Assembly (NCBI RefSeq): GCF_003054175.1
Contig: NZ_QBKN01000017.1
Coordinates: 1-64,000 of the forward strand
DNA: 64,000 nt
Source: Allosediminivita pacifica
GTDB taxonomy: Bacteria > Pseudomonadota > Alphaproteobacteria > Rhodobacterales > Rhodobacteraceae
Direction of reading: 5' to 3'
The translations under genes and the position numbers were made by a program. Below, one piece after another: positions 26,171-34,410 of the stretch. Each line of letters begins with the position of its first letter. Position 1 is the first letter of the stretch. The notes under the pieces were generated by a model. That model worked only from the letters and a program-made list of their open reading frames with translations, was not told the DNA's origin and searched no databases.

Positions 26171-28266
26171 TCCGCTTCGGCGGAAAAAACCAGCTCCTCG
26201 ATGCCAGCCATCTTAACGACACCCCCCGGCCCGGAGGCCACAAGACGCTGACCCTCCCGAGAAAAACGGTAAGCGTCGCGGCGCCCCGGAAGCACCGCGA
26301 TGTCCCGACCGGCACCGCCGTTCATCCTGTCATCGCCGCCGGCCCCGACCAGCCGGTCATCCCCGGACCCTCCGACAAGAACATCCGCCCGCGGCGTGCC
26401 ACGCAGCGTCGCACCCGCCTCGCCCGCCACGCGGATGGCCCCGTCCGCAAAGGCGGAGGGATCCCGTGACGCCCAATCGGAAGGGGCCTTTTCGTTATAG
26501 GCCATCAGGACCTCCCAACGCGGGTTCAAATCCTCGAGGTGGCGCAAGGCCCCCCAGCTCCCGTACTTCGAAGGGGCGGCCACGTCGGCAAAAGCGGTGA
26601 ACAGCGTGCCCCCCGCGTCCACCCAACCGGACAGCAAGATATCGTAGAGCCAGGCCATCTCGGGCGAATAGTTGAACGCTGTCAGGAAGGCGGTCAGCTT
26701 CGCGTCGTCCACGCGCGCCCCGCGCCCGACGGCCCGTGTTCCGCCCTCGGACAGGATCAACCGCAACCCCGACGCCTCGGCAACGGCTGCATGGTAGGGG
26801 AACAGGTCTTCGACAAGTCTTCCGAGCGACCCTACTTTTACCGCCTCGGCCGCCTCGGAAAATGCCGCATCAAACCGCCTGTCGCGGACGAACTCGCGGA
26901 GCGCCACCCGCTGAAGGCCTTGTCGCTCCCCCGCCTCCCGGGCGGCCTGTTCCCCGCGGCTCAGCCAGCCCTCGACACGCGAGGCCATGGCATCTTCCCC
27001 CAGCTCCTCGCCGAAGTAGCCAGTGATGGCGTAGGCATCGAAGCTTTCCAGCGGGAACTGCCCGGTCTCAAGCAGGACCAGCGGAGCTTTCAGGATGTAT
27101 TCCTCGATGCCCGGCTCTTCGGTTCGCGTCGCGGCGATCCGCACCAGGCGCTGATCAGCCTCCGCCCCGAAGACATCAGCCCAGATATCCATGACCTGAG
27201 CCGCACGCAGCCCGTAGAACTGCGCCCACCCGGTCTTGCTCGGGCCCCAGCGCATCTCGGCCTGCTGACGCATCCAATCCGATTGCGGGAAACCGGAATC
27301 CCAGACCGCGTTACTGTACTCCACATGTGCCTTCAGATCCGGATCGAGCCGCGCCTCCACGACCTCGGCAAAGCGGCGGACATAGGTATCGTCGGCAAGG
27401 TGGGGCATGTTGAACCACGGATCGGCACCGACGCGGTTCGCAAGCTCGATCATCACGGGCAACGGAACGCCCCAGGCCCTCCAGGTCGCATCTCCGATAC
27501 GGGGCCGGTCCTCCCATCGTGACACCAGCGACCCGTTGGTCCCCATCCAGTCGGTGAAGCGCAGAACCCTCAGATCCGAGATCCTCTCGATCCAGTCCGG
27601 GTTGAAGACGGCCCCGGCCTCCCAAAGCGGCACCAGATCCTCCCGCACAACGCGGATGTTCCGAATGGGATCGTCCCGGTCGATCTCGCTCACCGAGATC
27701 GTGACCGACCCGGGTCCCGGCTCGTAGGCAAAGACGATACGGCCCGGCTCGAGCCGCAGACGGCGCGCACGACCACCAACCTCGATCTCGGCCTGCCCAT
27801 CGTAGGACAGAACATAGTCCCCGCGGAGATGTCCGGCATCTGCCGGCTGATCGGTCAGGATCAGCGTCCGCAACCCTTCGAGTCCCTCCGGCACCTCAAG
27901 CGGCCACCCGTCGGCGCCCACGTACCCCGCCGCCCGCAGCGCCCTCCCGTCGAAATCGCCGCGGACAGCCGGATACCCGGACCAGTCCCGGGCCGACTTC
28001 ATGAGGTCGAGAAAAGGATGCTGAGTGGACCAGTGCGCCAAGCCGCTGAGCCCCATGCCAAGCTTCGGGATACTGTCAGAACGCGCCGACCCGGGATTCT
28101 GCCCCTCCGCCGTACCAGGCATCGGACCTCTTTCGTGTCTCGGTGATTCGCTATCGAGCCGCAGGGCGCTCCCGACAGGCGACGGCACCTCCGGCGCCCC
28201 GCTCGGCTCCGCCGTCGCGCTGACCGAAAGTGACGCCATGACACATGCCACAAGCAGCCGTTTCAT
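26143..28266 (-). CDS. exported RTX-type calcium-binding protein with glycoside-hydrolase-like domain
   Basis: A 707-residue secreted protein: signal peptide MKRLLVACVMASLSVSATA, a long catalytic-like region, and C-terminal RTX nonapeptide repeats (G-G-S-G-D-D-R-L-V, G-A-G-G-D-D-R-M-N, G-G-A-G-R-D; about 645-672) that would bind calcium outside the cell. The middle has LSGLAHWSTQHPFLDLMKSA and a VEYSNAVWD motif, which recall barrel-type polysaccharide-active or cellulose-binding proteins; the assignment is tentative. ATG 28266 was chosen because the signal peptide starts there. RTX tails often mean type I secretion, but no such transporter is nearby. Confidence 0.78.
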   Translation of the reverse strand: MKRLLVACVMASLSVSATAEPSGAPEVPSPVGSALRLDSESPRHERGPMPGTAEGQNPGSARSDSIPKLGMGLSGLAHWSTQHPFLDLMKSARDWSGYPAVRGDFDGRALRAAGYVGADGWPLEVPEGLEGLRTLILTDQPADAGHLRGDYVLSYDGQAEIEVGGRARRLRLEPGRIVFAYEPGPGSVTISVSEIDRDDPIRNIRVVREDLVPLWEAGAVFNPDWIERISDLRVLRFTDWMGTNGSLVSRWEDRPRIGDATWRAWGVPLPVMIELANRVGADPWFNMPHLADDTYVRRFAEVVEARLDPDLKAHVEYSNAVWDSGFPQSDWMRQQAEMRWGPSKTGWAQFYGLRAAQVMDIWADVFGAEADQRLVRIAATRTEEPGIEEYILKAPLVLLETGQFPLESFDAYAITGYFGEELGEDAMASRVEGWLSRGEQAAREAGERQGLQRVALREFVRDRRFDAAFSEAAEAVKVGSLGRLVEDLFPYHAAVAEASGLRLILSEGGTRAVGRGARVDDAKLTAFLTAFNYSPEMAWLYDILLSGWVDAGGTLFTAFADVAAPSKYGSWGALRHLEDLNPRWEVLMAYNEKAPSDWASRDPSAFADGAIRVAGEAGATLRGTPRADVLVGGSGDDRLVGAGGDDRMNGGAGRDIAVLPGRRDAYRFSREGQRLVASGPGGVVKMAGIEELVFSAEADQPVAASGL

Positions 28267-28386
28267 CTGGCCTCTCGATCCGTATCCCGTTGCCTGCCCG
28301 CCTGCCCCGGCACTCAGCGTCCGGTCAGCCCCCATTCAGAAAATCGCGGGGTTTTCATTAAGAGATTTACCCCTATACTCCGCCAC

Positions 28387-28473
28387 ATGACAGCGATCCG
28401 CCATATCCCCGGTGCCGTGCGCGATTCCGCGCCGCTTGCGGTCGCACTGCGTCTTCTCCTAATGCGCCTCTGA
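28387..28473 (+). CDS. leuL: leuA leader peptide (leucine attenuator)
   Basis: A 28-residue open frame that ends with L-R-L-L-L-M-R-L, including three consecutive Leu codons (CTT CTC CTA) two codons after a CTG and another just before the stop. It lies 87 nt upstream of leuA. Leucine-rich leaders control leuA by attenuation in many alphaproteobacteria: scarce leucyl-tRNA stalls the ribosome and changes RNA folding. The gene is too short for normal gene finding, but the Leu run and position are strong evidence. Confidence 0.8.
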   Translation: MTAIRHIPGAVRDSAPLAVALRLLLMRL

Positions 28474-28522
28474 GCGCGGCCATTCGGCGCGACCGCTCAG
28501 GGGACATTTGCTTCGCGCCGAA
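28471..28522 (+). promoter_or_regulatory. candidate leuA attenuator hairpins
   Basis: Two exclusive structures are possible. TGAGCG (28471-28476, containing the leader stop) pairs with CGCTCA (28494-28499). TTCGGCGCGA (28483-28492) pairs perfectly with TCGCGCCGAA (28513-28522). The overlap fits an attenuation switch, although the T-tract after the second stem is poor (CCCTTTGCAATTT). Confidence 0.55.
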
Positions 28523-28560
28523 CGCCCTTTGCAATTTGAGAAGACGAAAAGAGACCTTCC

Positions 28561-30132
28561 ATGACCGATACAGCCAAAGACCGCGTGCTCATCTTCGACA
28601 CGACGCTCCGTGATGGCGAACAAAGCCCCGGCGCGACCATGACCCACGCCGAAAAGCTCGAGATCGCAGAGCTGCTCGACGACATGGGCGTCGACATCAT
28701 CGAAGCCGGCTTTCCCATCGCCTCCGAAGGCGACTTCCGCGCCGTCTCCGAGATCGCGCAGCGCAGCAAGAACGCCGTGATCTGCGGGCTCGCCCGCGCC
28801 CAGCCCGCCGACATCGACCGCTGCTGGGAGGCCGTGAAGCACGCCAACCGCCCGCGCATCCACACCTTCATCGGCACCTCGCCGCTGCACCGCGCCATCC
28901 CCAACCTCGACCAGGACCAGATGGCCGAGCGGATCGAGCAGACGGTCAGCCACGCGCGCAACCTCTGCGACAACGTGCAGTGGTCGCCCATGGACGCCAC
29001 CCGCACCGAATGGGACTACCTGCGCCGCGTGGTCGAGATCGCCATCAAGGCGGGTGCCACCACGATCAACATCCCCGACACCGTCGGCTACACGGCCCCG
29101 ACCGAGAGCGCGGACCTCATCCGCCGCCTGATCGAAACCGTGCCCGGCGCCGACGAGATCATCTTTGCCACGCACTGCCACAACGACCTCGGCATGGCGA
29201 CGGCCAACGCGCTGGCCGCGGTCGAGGGTGGCGCACGCCAGATCGAATGCACGATCAACGGCCTCGGCGAACGCGCCGGCAACACGGCGCTCGAAGAAGT
29301 GGTCATGGCGCTGCGCACGCGCAGCGACATCATGCCGTACGACACCGGCGTCGACACCAAGAAGATCATGCACATCTCGCGCCGCGTGGCGACGGTCTCG
29401 GGCTTCCCGGTGCAGTACAACAAGGCCATCGTCGGCAAGAACGCCTTCGCGCATGAAAGCGGCATCCACCAGGACGGCATGCTCAAGAATGCCGAAACCT
29501 TCGAGATCATGCGCCCCGAGGACGTGGGTCTCTCGGCCACCAACCTCGTGATGGGCAAGCACTCGGGCCGCGCCGCGCTCCGCGCCAAGCTCAAGGACCT
29601 CGGCGTCGACGTCGGGGACAACCAGCTCAAGGATCTCTTCGTCCGCTTCAAGGAGCTCGCCGACCGCAAGAAGGAAGTCTACGACGAGGACATCCTCGCG
29701 CTTGTGACGGCGACCACCACCGACGGCATGGCCGACCGCCTGCAGATCGTGAACCTCTCGGTCACTTGCGGCACCGGCGGACCTGCGAAGGCCGAGCTCG
29801 AGATGGAAATCGATGGTAAGGAAGTCAGCGCGACCTGTGAGGGCGATGGCCCCGTCGACGCGACCTTCAAGGCCGTGCGCGAGCTTCACCCTAACAAGGC
29901 GCATCTTCAACTCTACCAGGTCCACGCCGTGACCGAAGGCACCGATGCCCAAGCCACCGTTTCGGTCCGGCTGGAGGAAGATGGCATGTTCGCCACCGGC
30001 CAGTCGGCTGACACCGATACGGTCGTCGCCTCGGCCCGGGCCTACGTGAACGCACTCAATCGCCTGCTCGTCCGCCGCGACAAGTCCGCCGGCAAGGATG
30101 TGAAGGAAATCTCCTACAAGGACGTCAGCTGA
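28561..30132 (+). CDS. leuA: 2-isopropylmalate synthase
   Basis: Condenses acetyl-CoA with 2-oxoisovalerate, the first committed step of leucine synthesis. The 523-residue protein has the catalytic barrel with F-D-T-T-L-R-D-G-E-Q-S-P-G near 14-26 and THCHNDLG-x-A (metal-binding His pair, about 201-208). A C-terminal LeuA dimer/regulatory domain follows from about 395 (VTCGTGGPAKAELEM...), which gives leucine feedback inhibition. Regulation by the leader peptide and attenuator upstream is likely. A strong terminator follows the stop. Confidence 0.96.
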   Translation: MTDTAKDRVLIFDTTLRDGEQSPGATMTHAEKLEIAELLDDMGVDIIEAGFPIASEGDFRAVSEIAQRSKNAVICGLARAQPADIDRCWEAVKHANRPRIHTFIGTSPLHRAIPNLDQDQMAERIEQTVSHARNLCDNVQWSPMDATRTEWDYLRRVVEIAIKAGATTINIPDTVGYTAPTESADLIRRLIETVPGADEIIFATHCHNDLGMATANALAAVEGGARQIECTINGLGERAGNTALEEVVMALRTRSDIMPYDTGVDTKKIMHISRRVATVSGFPVQYNKAIVGKNAFAHESGIHQDGMLKNAETFEIMRPEDVGLSATNLVMGKHSGRAALRAKLKDLGVDVGDNQLKDLFVRFKELADRKKEVYDEDILALVTATTTDGMADRLQIVNLSVTCGTGGPAKAELEMEIDGKEVSATCEGDGPVDATFKAVRELHPNKAHLQLYQVHAVTEGTDAQATVSVRLEEDGMFATGQSADTDTVVASARAYVNALNRLLVRRDKSAGKDVKEISYKDVS

Positions 30133-30140
30133 AGCGAAGT

Positions 30141-30170
30141 GGCCCGGATCAAACGATCCGGGCCTTCTTT
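30141..30170 (+). terminator. leuA terminator
   Basis: GGCCCGGATC-AAAC-GATCCGGGCC is a perfect 10-bp stem followed by TTCTTT, 8 nt after the leuA stop. It can also serve the convergent dehydrogenase gene. Confidence 0.85.
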
Positions 30171-30174
30171 CGAC

Positions 30175-31161
30175 TCACAGCATACCAGGCAGTACTTGGT
30201 CGGGCGGACGGTGCCCGTCGGCGAAGGTCTTCACGTTGATGATGACCTTCTCGCCCATCTCGATCCGTCCCTCGTGCGTGGCCGAGCCCATGTGGGGCAG
30301 AAGCACCGCGTTGGGAAGGCTGCGCAGATCGGGGTGCAACTCGGTGCCGTTCTCGTAGACATCAAGCCCCGCCCCGGCGAGATCGCCGGACTTGAGCATC
30401 CGCACCAGCGCGTTCTCGTCGATGACCTCCCCGCGGGAGGTGTTCACGATAACCGCCGTGGGCTTCATCAGCTTCAGCCGCCGAGCGTTCAGCAGATGAT
30501 AGGTCGAGGGCGTGTGGGGGCAGTTGACCGAGATGACGTCCATCCGCGCCACCATCTGGTCGAGGCTTTCCCAATAGGTCGCCTCCAGCTCTTCCTCGAA
30601 CTCGGGACGGAGCCTGCGGCGGTTGTGATAGTGGATCTGCATCCCGAAGGCCCGCGCGCGGCGCGCGGCGGCGCGTCCGATGCGGCCCATGCCGAGGATC
30701 CCGAGCCGTTTGCCGCCAAGACGACCACCGAGGAAGGCGGTGGGCGCCCAGCCCTCCCAGGCGGCTTCCTGCATGACCTTCTGGCCCTCGGGGATGCGCC
30801 GGGTGACGGCCAGCATGAGGGCCATGACCATGTCGGCTGTGTCCTCGGTCACCACGCCGGGCGTGTTCGACACGAGGATGCCGCGCTCGCGCGCGGTCGA
30901 GACGTCGATGTGATCGAAGCCCGCGCCGTAGTTGGCGATCAGCTTCAGGCGGGATCCCGCTTGCCCGATCAGGCCCGCGTCGATGACATCCGTGACCGTC
31001 GGAACAAGGACATCGGCCTCCTGCACGGCGGCAACCAGCTCCGCGCGGCTCATGGGGGCGTCGCTATGGCGCAGCCGGACGTCGAAAAGCTCGGAAAGCC
31101 GTGTCTCCACGGCATCGGGCAAGCGTCGCGTGACGACAACACTCAGACGTTTTGATGGCAT
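30175..31161 (-). CDS. D-2-hydroxyacid dehydrogenase (glyoxylate/hydroxypyruvate reductase-like)
   Basis: An NAD(P)-dependent reductase of 2-oxoacids, 328 residues. It has the nucleotide-binding G-M-G-R-I-G near 154-159. The catalytic Arg is in NTSRGEVID, the Glu in DVYENGTE and the His in LLPHMGSATHEGR. The family is typical of glyoxylate reductases and D-glycerate dehydrogenases; glyoxylate from glycolate or ureidoglycolate could be a substrate (inference). ATG 31161 follows GGGAGGGACGG. It diverges from the SH3-protein gene. Confidence 0.9.
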   Translation of the reverse strand: MPSKRLSVVVTRRLPDAVETRLSELFDVRLRHSDAPMSRAELVAAVQEADVLVPTVTDVIDAGLIGQAGSRLKLIANYGAGFDHIDVSTARERGILVSNTPGVVTEDTADMVMALMLAVTRRIPEGQKVMQEAAWEGWAPTAFLGGRLGGKRLGILGMGRIGRAAARRARAFGMQIHYHNRRRLRPEFEEELEATYWESLDQMVARMDVISVNCPHTPSTYHLLNARRLKLMKPTAVIVNTSRGEVIDENALVRMLKSGDLAGAGLDVYENGTELHPDLRSLPNAVLLPHMGSATHEGRIEMGEKVIINVKTFADGHRPPDQVLPGML

Positions 31162-31271
31162 CCGTCCCTCCCGCGCTTTGCTGTTCCGCGCCTGCGGCGG
31201 TAACCTGCGGCAAGACCGGTCGGGGCACAAGCACCTCGGCGGCAAAAACATAACCGATGAGCAGGACGGGC

Positions 31272-31769
31272 ATGATCTGGAAAGCATGGGCGGGGGCGCT
31301 CGTGGCGCTCCTTGTTGCCGGGGCCGCCTGGGCCGCCGAGAACCGCGGGCCGGTGACGAACCTGCCGCTGCCGCGCTACGTCTCTCTCAAGACCGACCAG
31401 GGCAACGTGAGGCGGGGGCCGTCGCTGTCGCACCGGATCGACTGGGTCTACAAGCGCCGCGACATGCCGCTGGAGGTGACCGCCGAATACGGCCATTGGC
31501 GCCGCGTGCGGGACCGTGACGGCGCGGGCGGATGGGTCCACTACGCGCTGCTTTCGGGGGTCCGCACCGCCATCGTGGAGCAGGACATGCTCCAGATCCA
31601 CACCCGCCCCGACAAGGAAAGCCCGGTGGCGGCCAAACTGGAACTGGGCGTGATCGCACGGCTCGAGGAATGCGGGCCGGACTGGTGCGAGTTGCGCGCC
31701 GGGGGCTTCCGCGGGTGGGCTCCGAAGACGGCGATCTGGGGCGTCGATCCGGACGAGATACTCGAGTAG
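31272..31769 (+). CDS. exported SH3 domain protein
   Basis: A 165-residue periplasmic protein. The signal peptide MIWKAWAGALVALLVAGAAWA is followed by two bacterial SH3-like repeats: LKTDQGNVRRGPS..RIDWVYKRRDMPLEV, then MLQIHTRPDKESPVAAKLELGV, ending in RGWAPKTAIWGV. SH3b domains commonly bind peptidoglycan. ATG 31272 is preferred because AGGACGG precedes it; an in-frame ATG at 31257 would add five residues but lacks a ribosome-binding site. Repeat copy B begins 16 nt after the stop. Confidence 0.85.
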   Translation: MIWKAWAGALVALLVAGAAWAAENRGPVTNLPLPRYVSLKTDQGNVRRGPSLSHRIDWVYKRRDMPLEVTAEYGHWRRVRDRDGAGGWVHYALLSGVRTAIVEQDMLQIHTRPDKESPVAAKLELGVIARLEECGPDWCELRAGGFRGWAPKTAIWGVDPDEILE

Positions 31770-31785
31770 CCGCGCGGGACATTAG

Positions 31786-31869
31786 GGTGTCCCGGGCCGG
31801 GACATCCTGTCGCCGACGCAAAATCAATGACTTACAGAGACGGTTTAACCACCCGTTAGGATTATCCCG
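31786..31869 (+). repeat. 84-nt dispersed intergenic repeat, copy B
   Basis: Begins with the palindrome GGTGTCCCGG-G-CCGGGACATC (31786-31806), then CAATGACTTA (31825-31834), TTAACCACCCGTTAGG (31845-31860) and TCCCG. The first 19 nt are identical to copy A and the remaining 65 align without gaps at 43 positions. The TTAA-N7-TTAG word (31845-31859) resembles a CtrA box. It begins 16 nt after the SH3-protein stop. Confidence 0.7.
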
Positions 31870-31904
31870 GGCGTGGGAGTCCGCGTCCCGCGCCGCTCGC
31901 CGCC

Positions 31905-33038
31905 CTACCAACCCCGCTCGATCGGCCAGGTCTCGACGATTTCGTCCCCGCCGGCGATGACGGCAAACGAGGGGTGCATGGCGACCGTCGCGCAGGCGTG
32001 GTTGGGGTAGATGCGCAGCCGCGTGCCGACCGGCAGCTCCGGCAGGGGCGCGGCGCTGCCCTCACGCATGCCCAGAATGCCGTGCTCCTGGTTGGTCTTG
32101 AGGACGAGAAGGTCCCCGAAGGGCCGCCCGTCCAGATCCGCGACCAGCCCGAAGCCCTGATCGACCGGCATCTGCGCCGTGCCGCGATCGCGCGACAGCG
32201 CCATGAAGCCCGCGTCGGTGATGAGCCAGCCGCGGTCGGGCTGGTGGCCGATCACGGTGGCCACGACGCTCAGCGCCATGTCGTCGAGTCCGCCGACGCC
32301 GAGCCCCGCCATCACGAGATCCGACAGGGTGAAGACCCCGGCCCGCACCTCGGTCACGCCGGTCATGTCCGTGGCGAAATGCACGCTCGGGGTCGACCCG
32401 ACGCTGACCACGGGACAGGTCAGCCCCGCCGCGCGCAGGGCCTCGGCCGCGCCGGTGGCGACATCGCGTTCCTTCGCGGCCAGCGCCTCCTGCTCGCTCA
32501 GCGTGAAGCAGCCGTAGCTTTCGCCCGCGTGGGTGAGCACGCCGCGCAGTTCCGCGCCGCCCTCGGCAAGCGCCCGGCCCAGCGCGACGATCTGCGGATC
32601 GCCGGGGCGCAGGCCGGAACGGTGGCCGTCGCTGTCTATTTCGAGCAGCGCGGGTATGGGGGTGCCGGCGTCGCGCGAGGCGGCGCAGACCGCGTCGACC
32701 TGCGCGGCGTTGTCGACCACCACGGCAAGGTCCACGCCGCGCTTTCGCAGCGCGATGACGCGGGGAAGCTTGGCGGGCGCGATGCCCACGGCGTAGATCA
32801 TGTCGGTGCAGCCGGCCTCGGCGAAGGCCTCGGCCTCTTGCAGGGTGGAGACGGTGGCGGGATTGGCCATGTCGCCCAGGACGCGTTGCGCAGCGGGCAC
32901 GGATTTCACCGTCTTGAGGTGCGGGCGCAGCGTGACGCCCAGCCGCTCCGCATGGCGCCGCATCCGCGCGAGGTTCGCGTCCATACGGTCGCGGTCGAGA
33001 ACGAGAAAGGGCGTGTCGAGATCGGCGAGCGTGGACAT
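31905..33038 (-). CDS. DSD1-type PLP enzyme (D-serine dehydratase / D-threonine aldolase family)
   Basis: A 377-residue fold-type III PLP enzyme that acts on D-3-hydroxyamino acids. PLP-lysine region L-R-P-H-L-K-T-V-K (about 37-45); LTHAGESYG and VGSTPS are typical phosphate-binding segments. The C-terminal metal motif reads P-N-H347-A-C349. As I recall, eukaryotic D-serine dehydratases bind zinc with His347 and Cys349, whereas D-threonine aldolases have His and Asp, so a dehydratase is favoured here. It is divergent from N-carbamoyl-D-amino-acid hydrolase, which would supply D-amino acids. Confidence 0.82.
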   Translation of the reverse strand: MSTLADLDTPFLVLDRDRMDANLARMRRHAERLGVTLRPHLKTVKSVPAAQRVLGDMANPATVSTLQEAEAFAEAGCTDMIYAVGIAPAKLPRVIALRKRGVDLAVVVDNAAQVDAVCAASRDAGTPIPALLEIDSDGHRSGLRPGDPQIVALGRALAEGGAELRGVLTHAGESYGCFTLSEQEALAAKERDVATGAAEALRAAGLTCPVVSVGSTPSVHFATDMTGVTEVRAGVFTLSDLVMAGLGVGGLDDMALSVVATVIGHQPDRGWLITDAGFMALSRDRGTAQMPVDQGFGLVADLDGRPFGDLLVLKTNQEHGILGMREGSAAPLPELPVGTRLRIYPNHACATVAMHPSFAVIAGGDEIVETWPIERGW

Positions 33039-33444
33039 GGCGTCTCCTTCTTGGCCGGGGTGCACCGGACCGGCGTCGGCGGCGGGGAGTTCGATTGTGG
33101 GGCCAAAGGCCCGGGCGGCACAGGCCCCATACGCGTCTTCGCCGGACGGATTGCAACCCGGTCCTTTCCCGTGGTCGGGGTCCTCTGGGGGGTGCCACAT
33201 CTGACGCATGGGCGGAGGCGCCGCCTGGTTCATGGGGCAGCCCTTGGCGATGACAGAACCCCTCGCACAGCGGCCACGCGGCAGTTGGTGCGCCGGCGCA
33301 CCGCCCAAATAGGAAACGTATTACCTGAGTGAATAGTAAGGGGCGATTACTGATAACCAAGATTATTGCCGGTCCCGGCTCCGCTGGCTAGCGTCGCGTC
33401 GATTTTCGGCCCGCGGGCCGCAGTGCCACGAGAGGAGTTCGAGC
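33039..33444. promoter_or_regulatory. divergent control region with A+T-rich dyads
   Basis: 406 nt between two divergent genes. The right part is A+T-rich and contains TTAC-N11-GTAA (33321-33339) and ATAA-N6-TTAT (33353-33366), both candidate regulator sites for the carbamoyl-amino-acid hydrolase. The left part shows nothing I recognise. No regulator gene is adjacent. Confidence 0.35.
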
Positions 33445-34377
33445 GTGTCCAGAATCATACGTATTGCCGGAGCGCAGATGGGTCCGAACCAGCGCCAGGA
33501 CCGGCGCGAGGACATCCTTGCCCGCATGATCGCGCTGCTGGAGCAGGCCGCCGCCGAGGGCGCGCAGCTGGTGGTCTTTCCCGAGCTGGCCTTCACCACC
33601 TTCTTCCCGCGCTGGCTTCTCGATGAGGACGAGCTCGAGACGTATTTCGAGGCCGAGATGCCCAACCCCATGGTGCAGCCGCTGTTCGACCGGGCGCGGG
33701 AGCTGTCGGTGGGTTTCTACGTGGGCTACGCCGAGCGCACGCCCGAGGGGCAGCATTTCAACTCGGCGATCACGGTGGGGCCGGACGGCACGATCCTTGG
33801 CAAGTACCGCAAGGTGCACCTGCCCGGGTCGGTCGAGCCGCGCGAGGGCGAGACCTACCAGCAGCTCGAGAAGCGTTATTTCGAATACGGCGAGGACGGT
33901 TTCCCGGCCTTCGAGGGCGTCGAGGCCTGGGGCAAGCCGCGCATGGGCATGCTGATCTGCAACGACCGCCGCTGGCCCGAAGCCTGGCGCGCCTACGCGC
34001 TGCAGGGGGTGGAGCTCATGGTGATGGGCTACAACTCGGCCGCCTACGATCCCAACGGCGGCACGACCGAGAGCGAGGCGCTGCGGACCTACCATTCGCA
34101 GCTTGTCGCGCAGGCCAATGCCTACATGAACGCCACCTGGGCGGTGGCCGTGGCCAAGGCGGGCGTCGAGGACGGCGCCGGGCTGATCGGCGGGTCCTGC
34201 ATCGTCGACCCGAACGGCGTGACCGTGGCCGAGGCCAAGGGGCTGGGCGACGAGGTGATCGTGGCGGACTGCGATCTCGACGCGACGCTGCAGGGCAAGA
34301 CGAAGATGTTCAACTTCGCCGCCCACCGCCGGCCGCAGCATTACCGCCGCATCGTCGACCAGACCGGCAGCCTCTGA
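33445..34377 (+). CDS. N-carbamoyl-D-amino-acid hydrolase (DCase)
   Basis: A nitrilase-superfamily enzyme that converts N-carbamoyl-D-amino acids to D-amino acid, CO2 and ammonia, the second step of hydantoin use. The 310-residue protein matches Agrobacterium DCase along its length as I remember it: V-F-P-E47-L-A-F-T-T-F-F-P-R-W, K123 in GKYRKVHLPG, C172 in LICNDRRWPE, QLEKRYFE, and the ending FNFAAHRRPQHY. The Glu-Lys-Cys triad is complete. The start is GTG 33445 after AGAGGAG. Placed between a D-amino-acid enzyme and ureide genes. Confidence 0.92.
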   Translation: MSRIIRIAGAQMGPNQRQDRREDILARMIALLEQAAAEGAQLVVFPELAFTTFFPRWLLDEDELETYFEAEMPNPMVQPLFDRARELSVGFYVGYAERTPEGQHFNSAITVGPDGTILGKYRKVHLPGSVEPREGETYQQLEKRYFEYGEDGFPAFEGVEAWGKPRMGMLICNDRRWPEAWRAYALQGVELMVMGYNSAAYDPNGGTTESEALRTYHSQLVAQANAYMNATWAVAVAKAGVEDGAGLIGGSCIVDPNGVTVAEAKGLGDEVIVADCDLDATLQGKTKMFNFAAHRRPQHYRRIVDQTGSL

Positions 34378-34410
34378 GCGCTGCGGGCCGCACCTGATCG
34401 ATTCGGTATC

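Noticed and set aside
26310-26390. Short tandem repeat or CRISPR-like array
   Set aside because: The periodicity comes from RTX nonapeptide codons in the secreted protein; no spacer-repeat structure occurs in the window.
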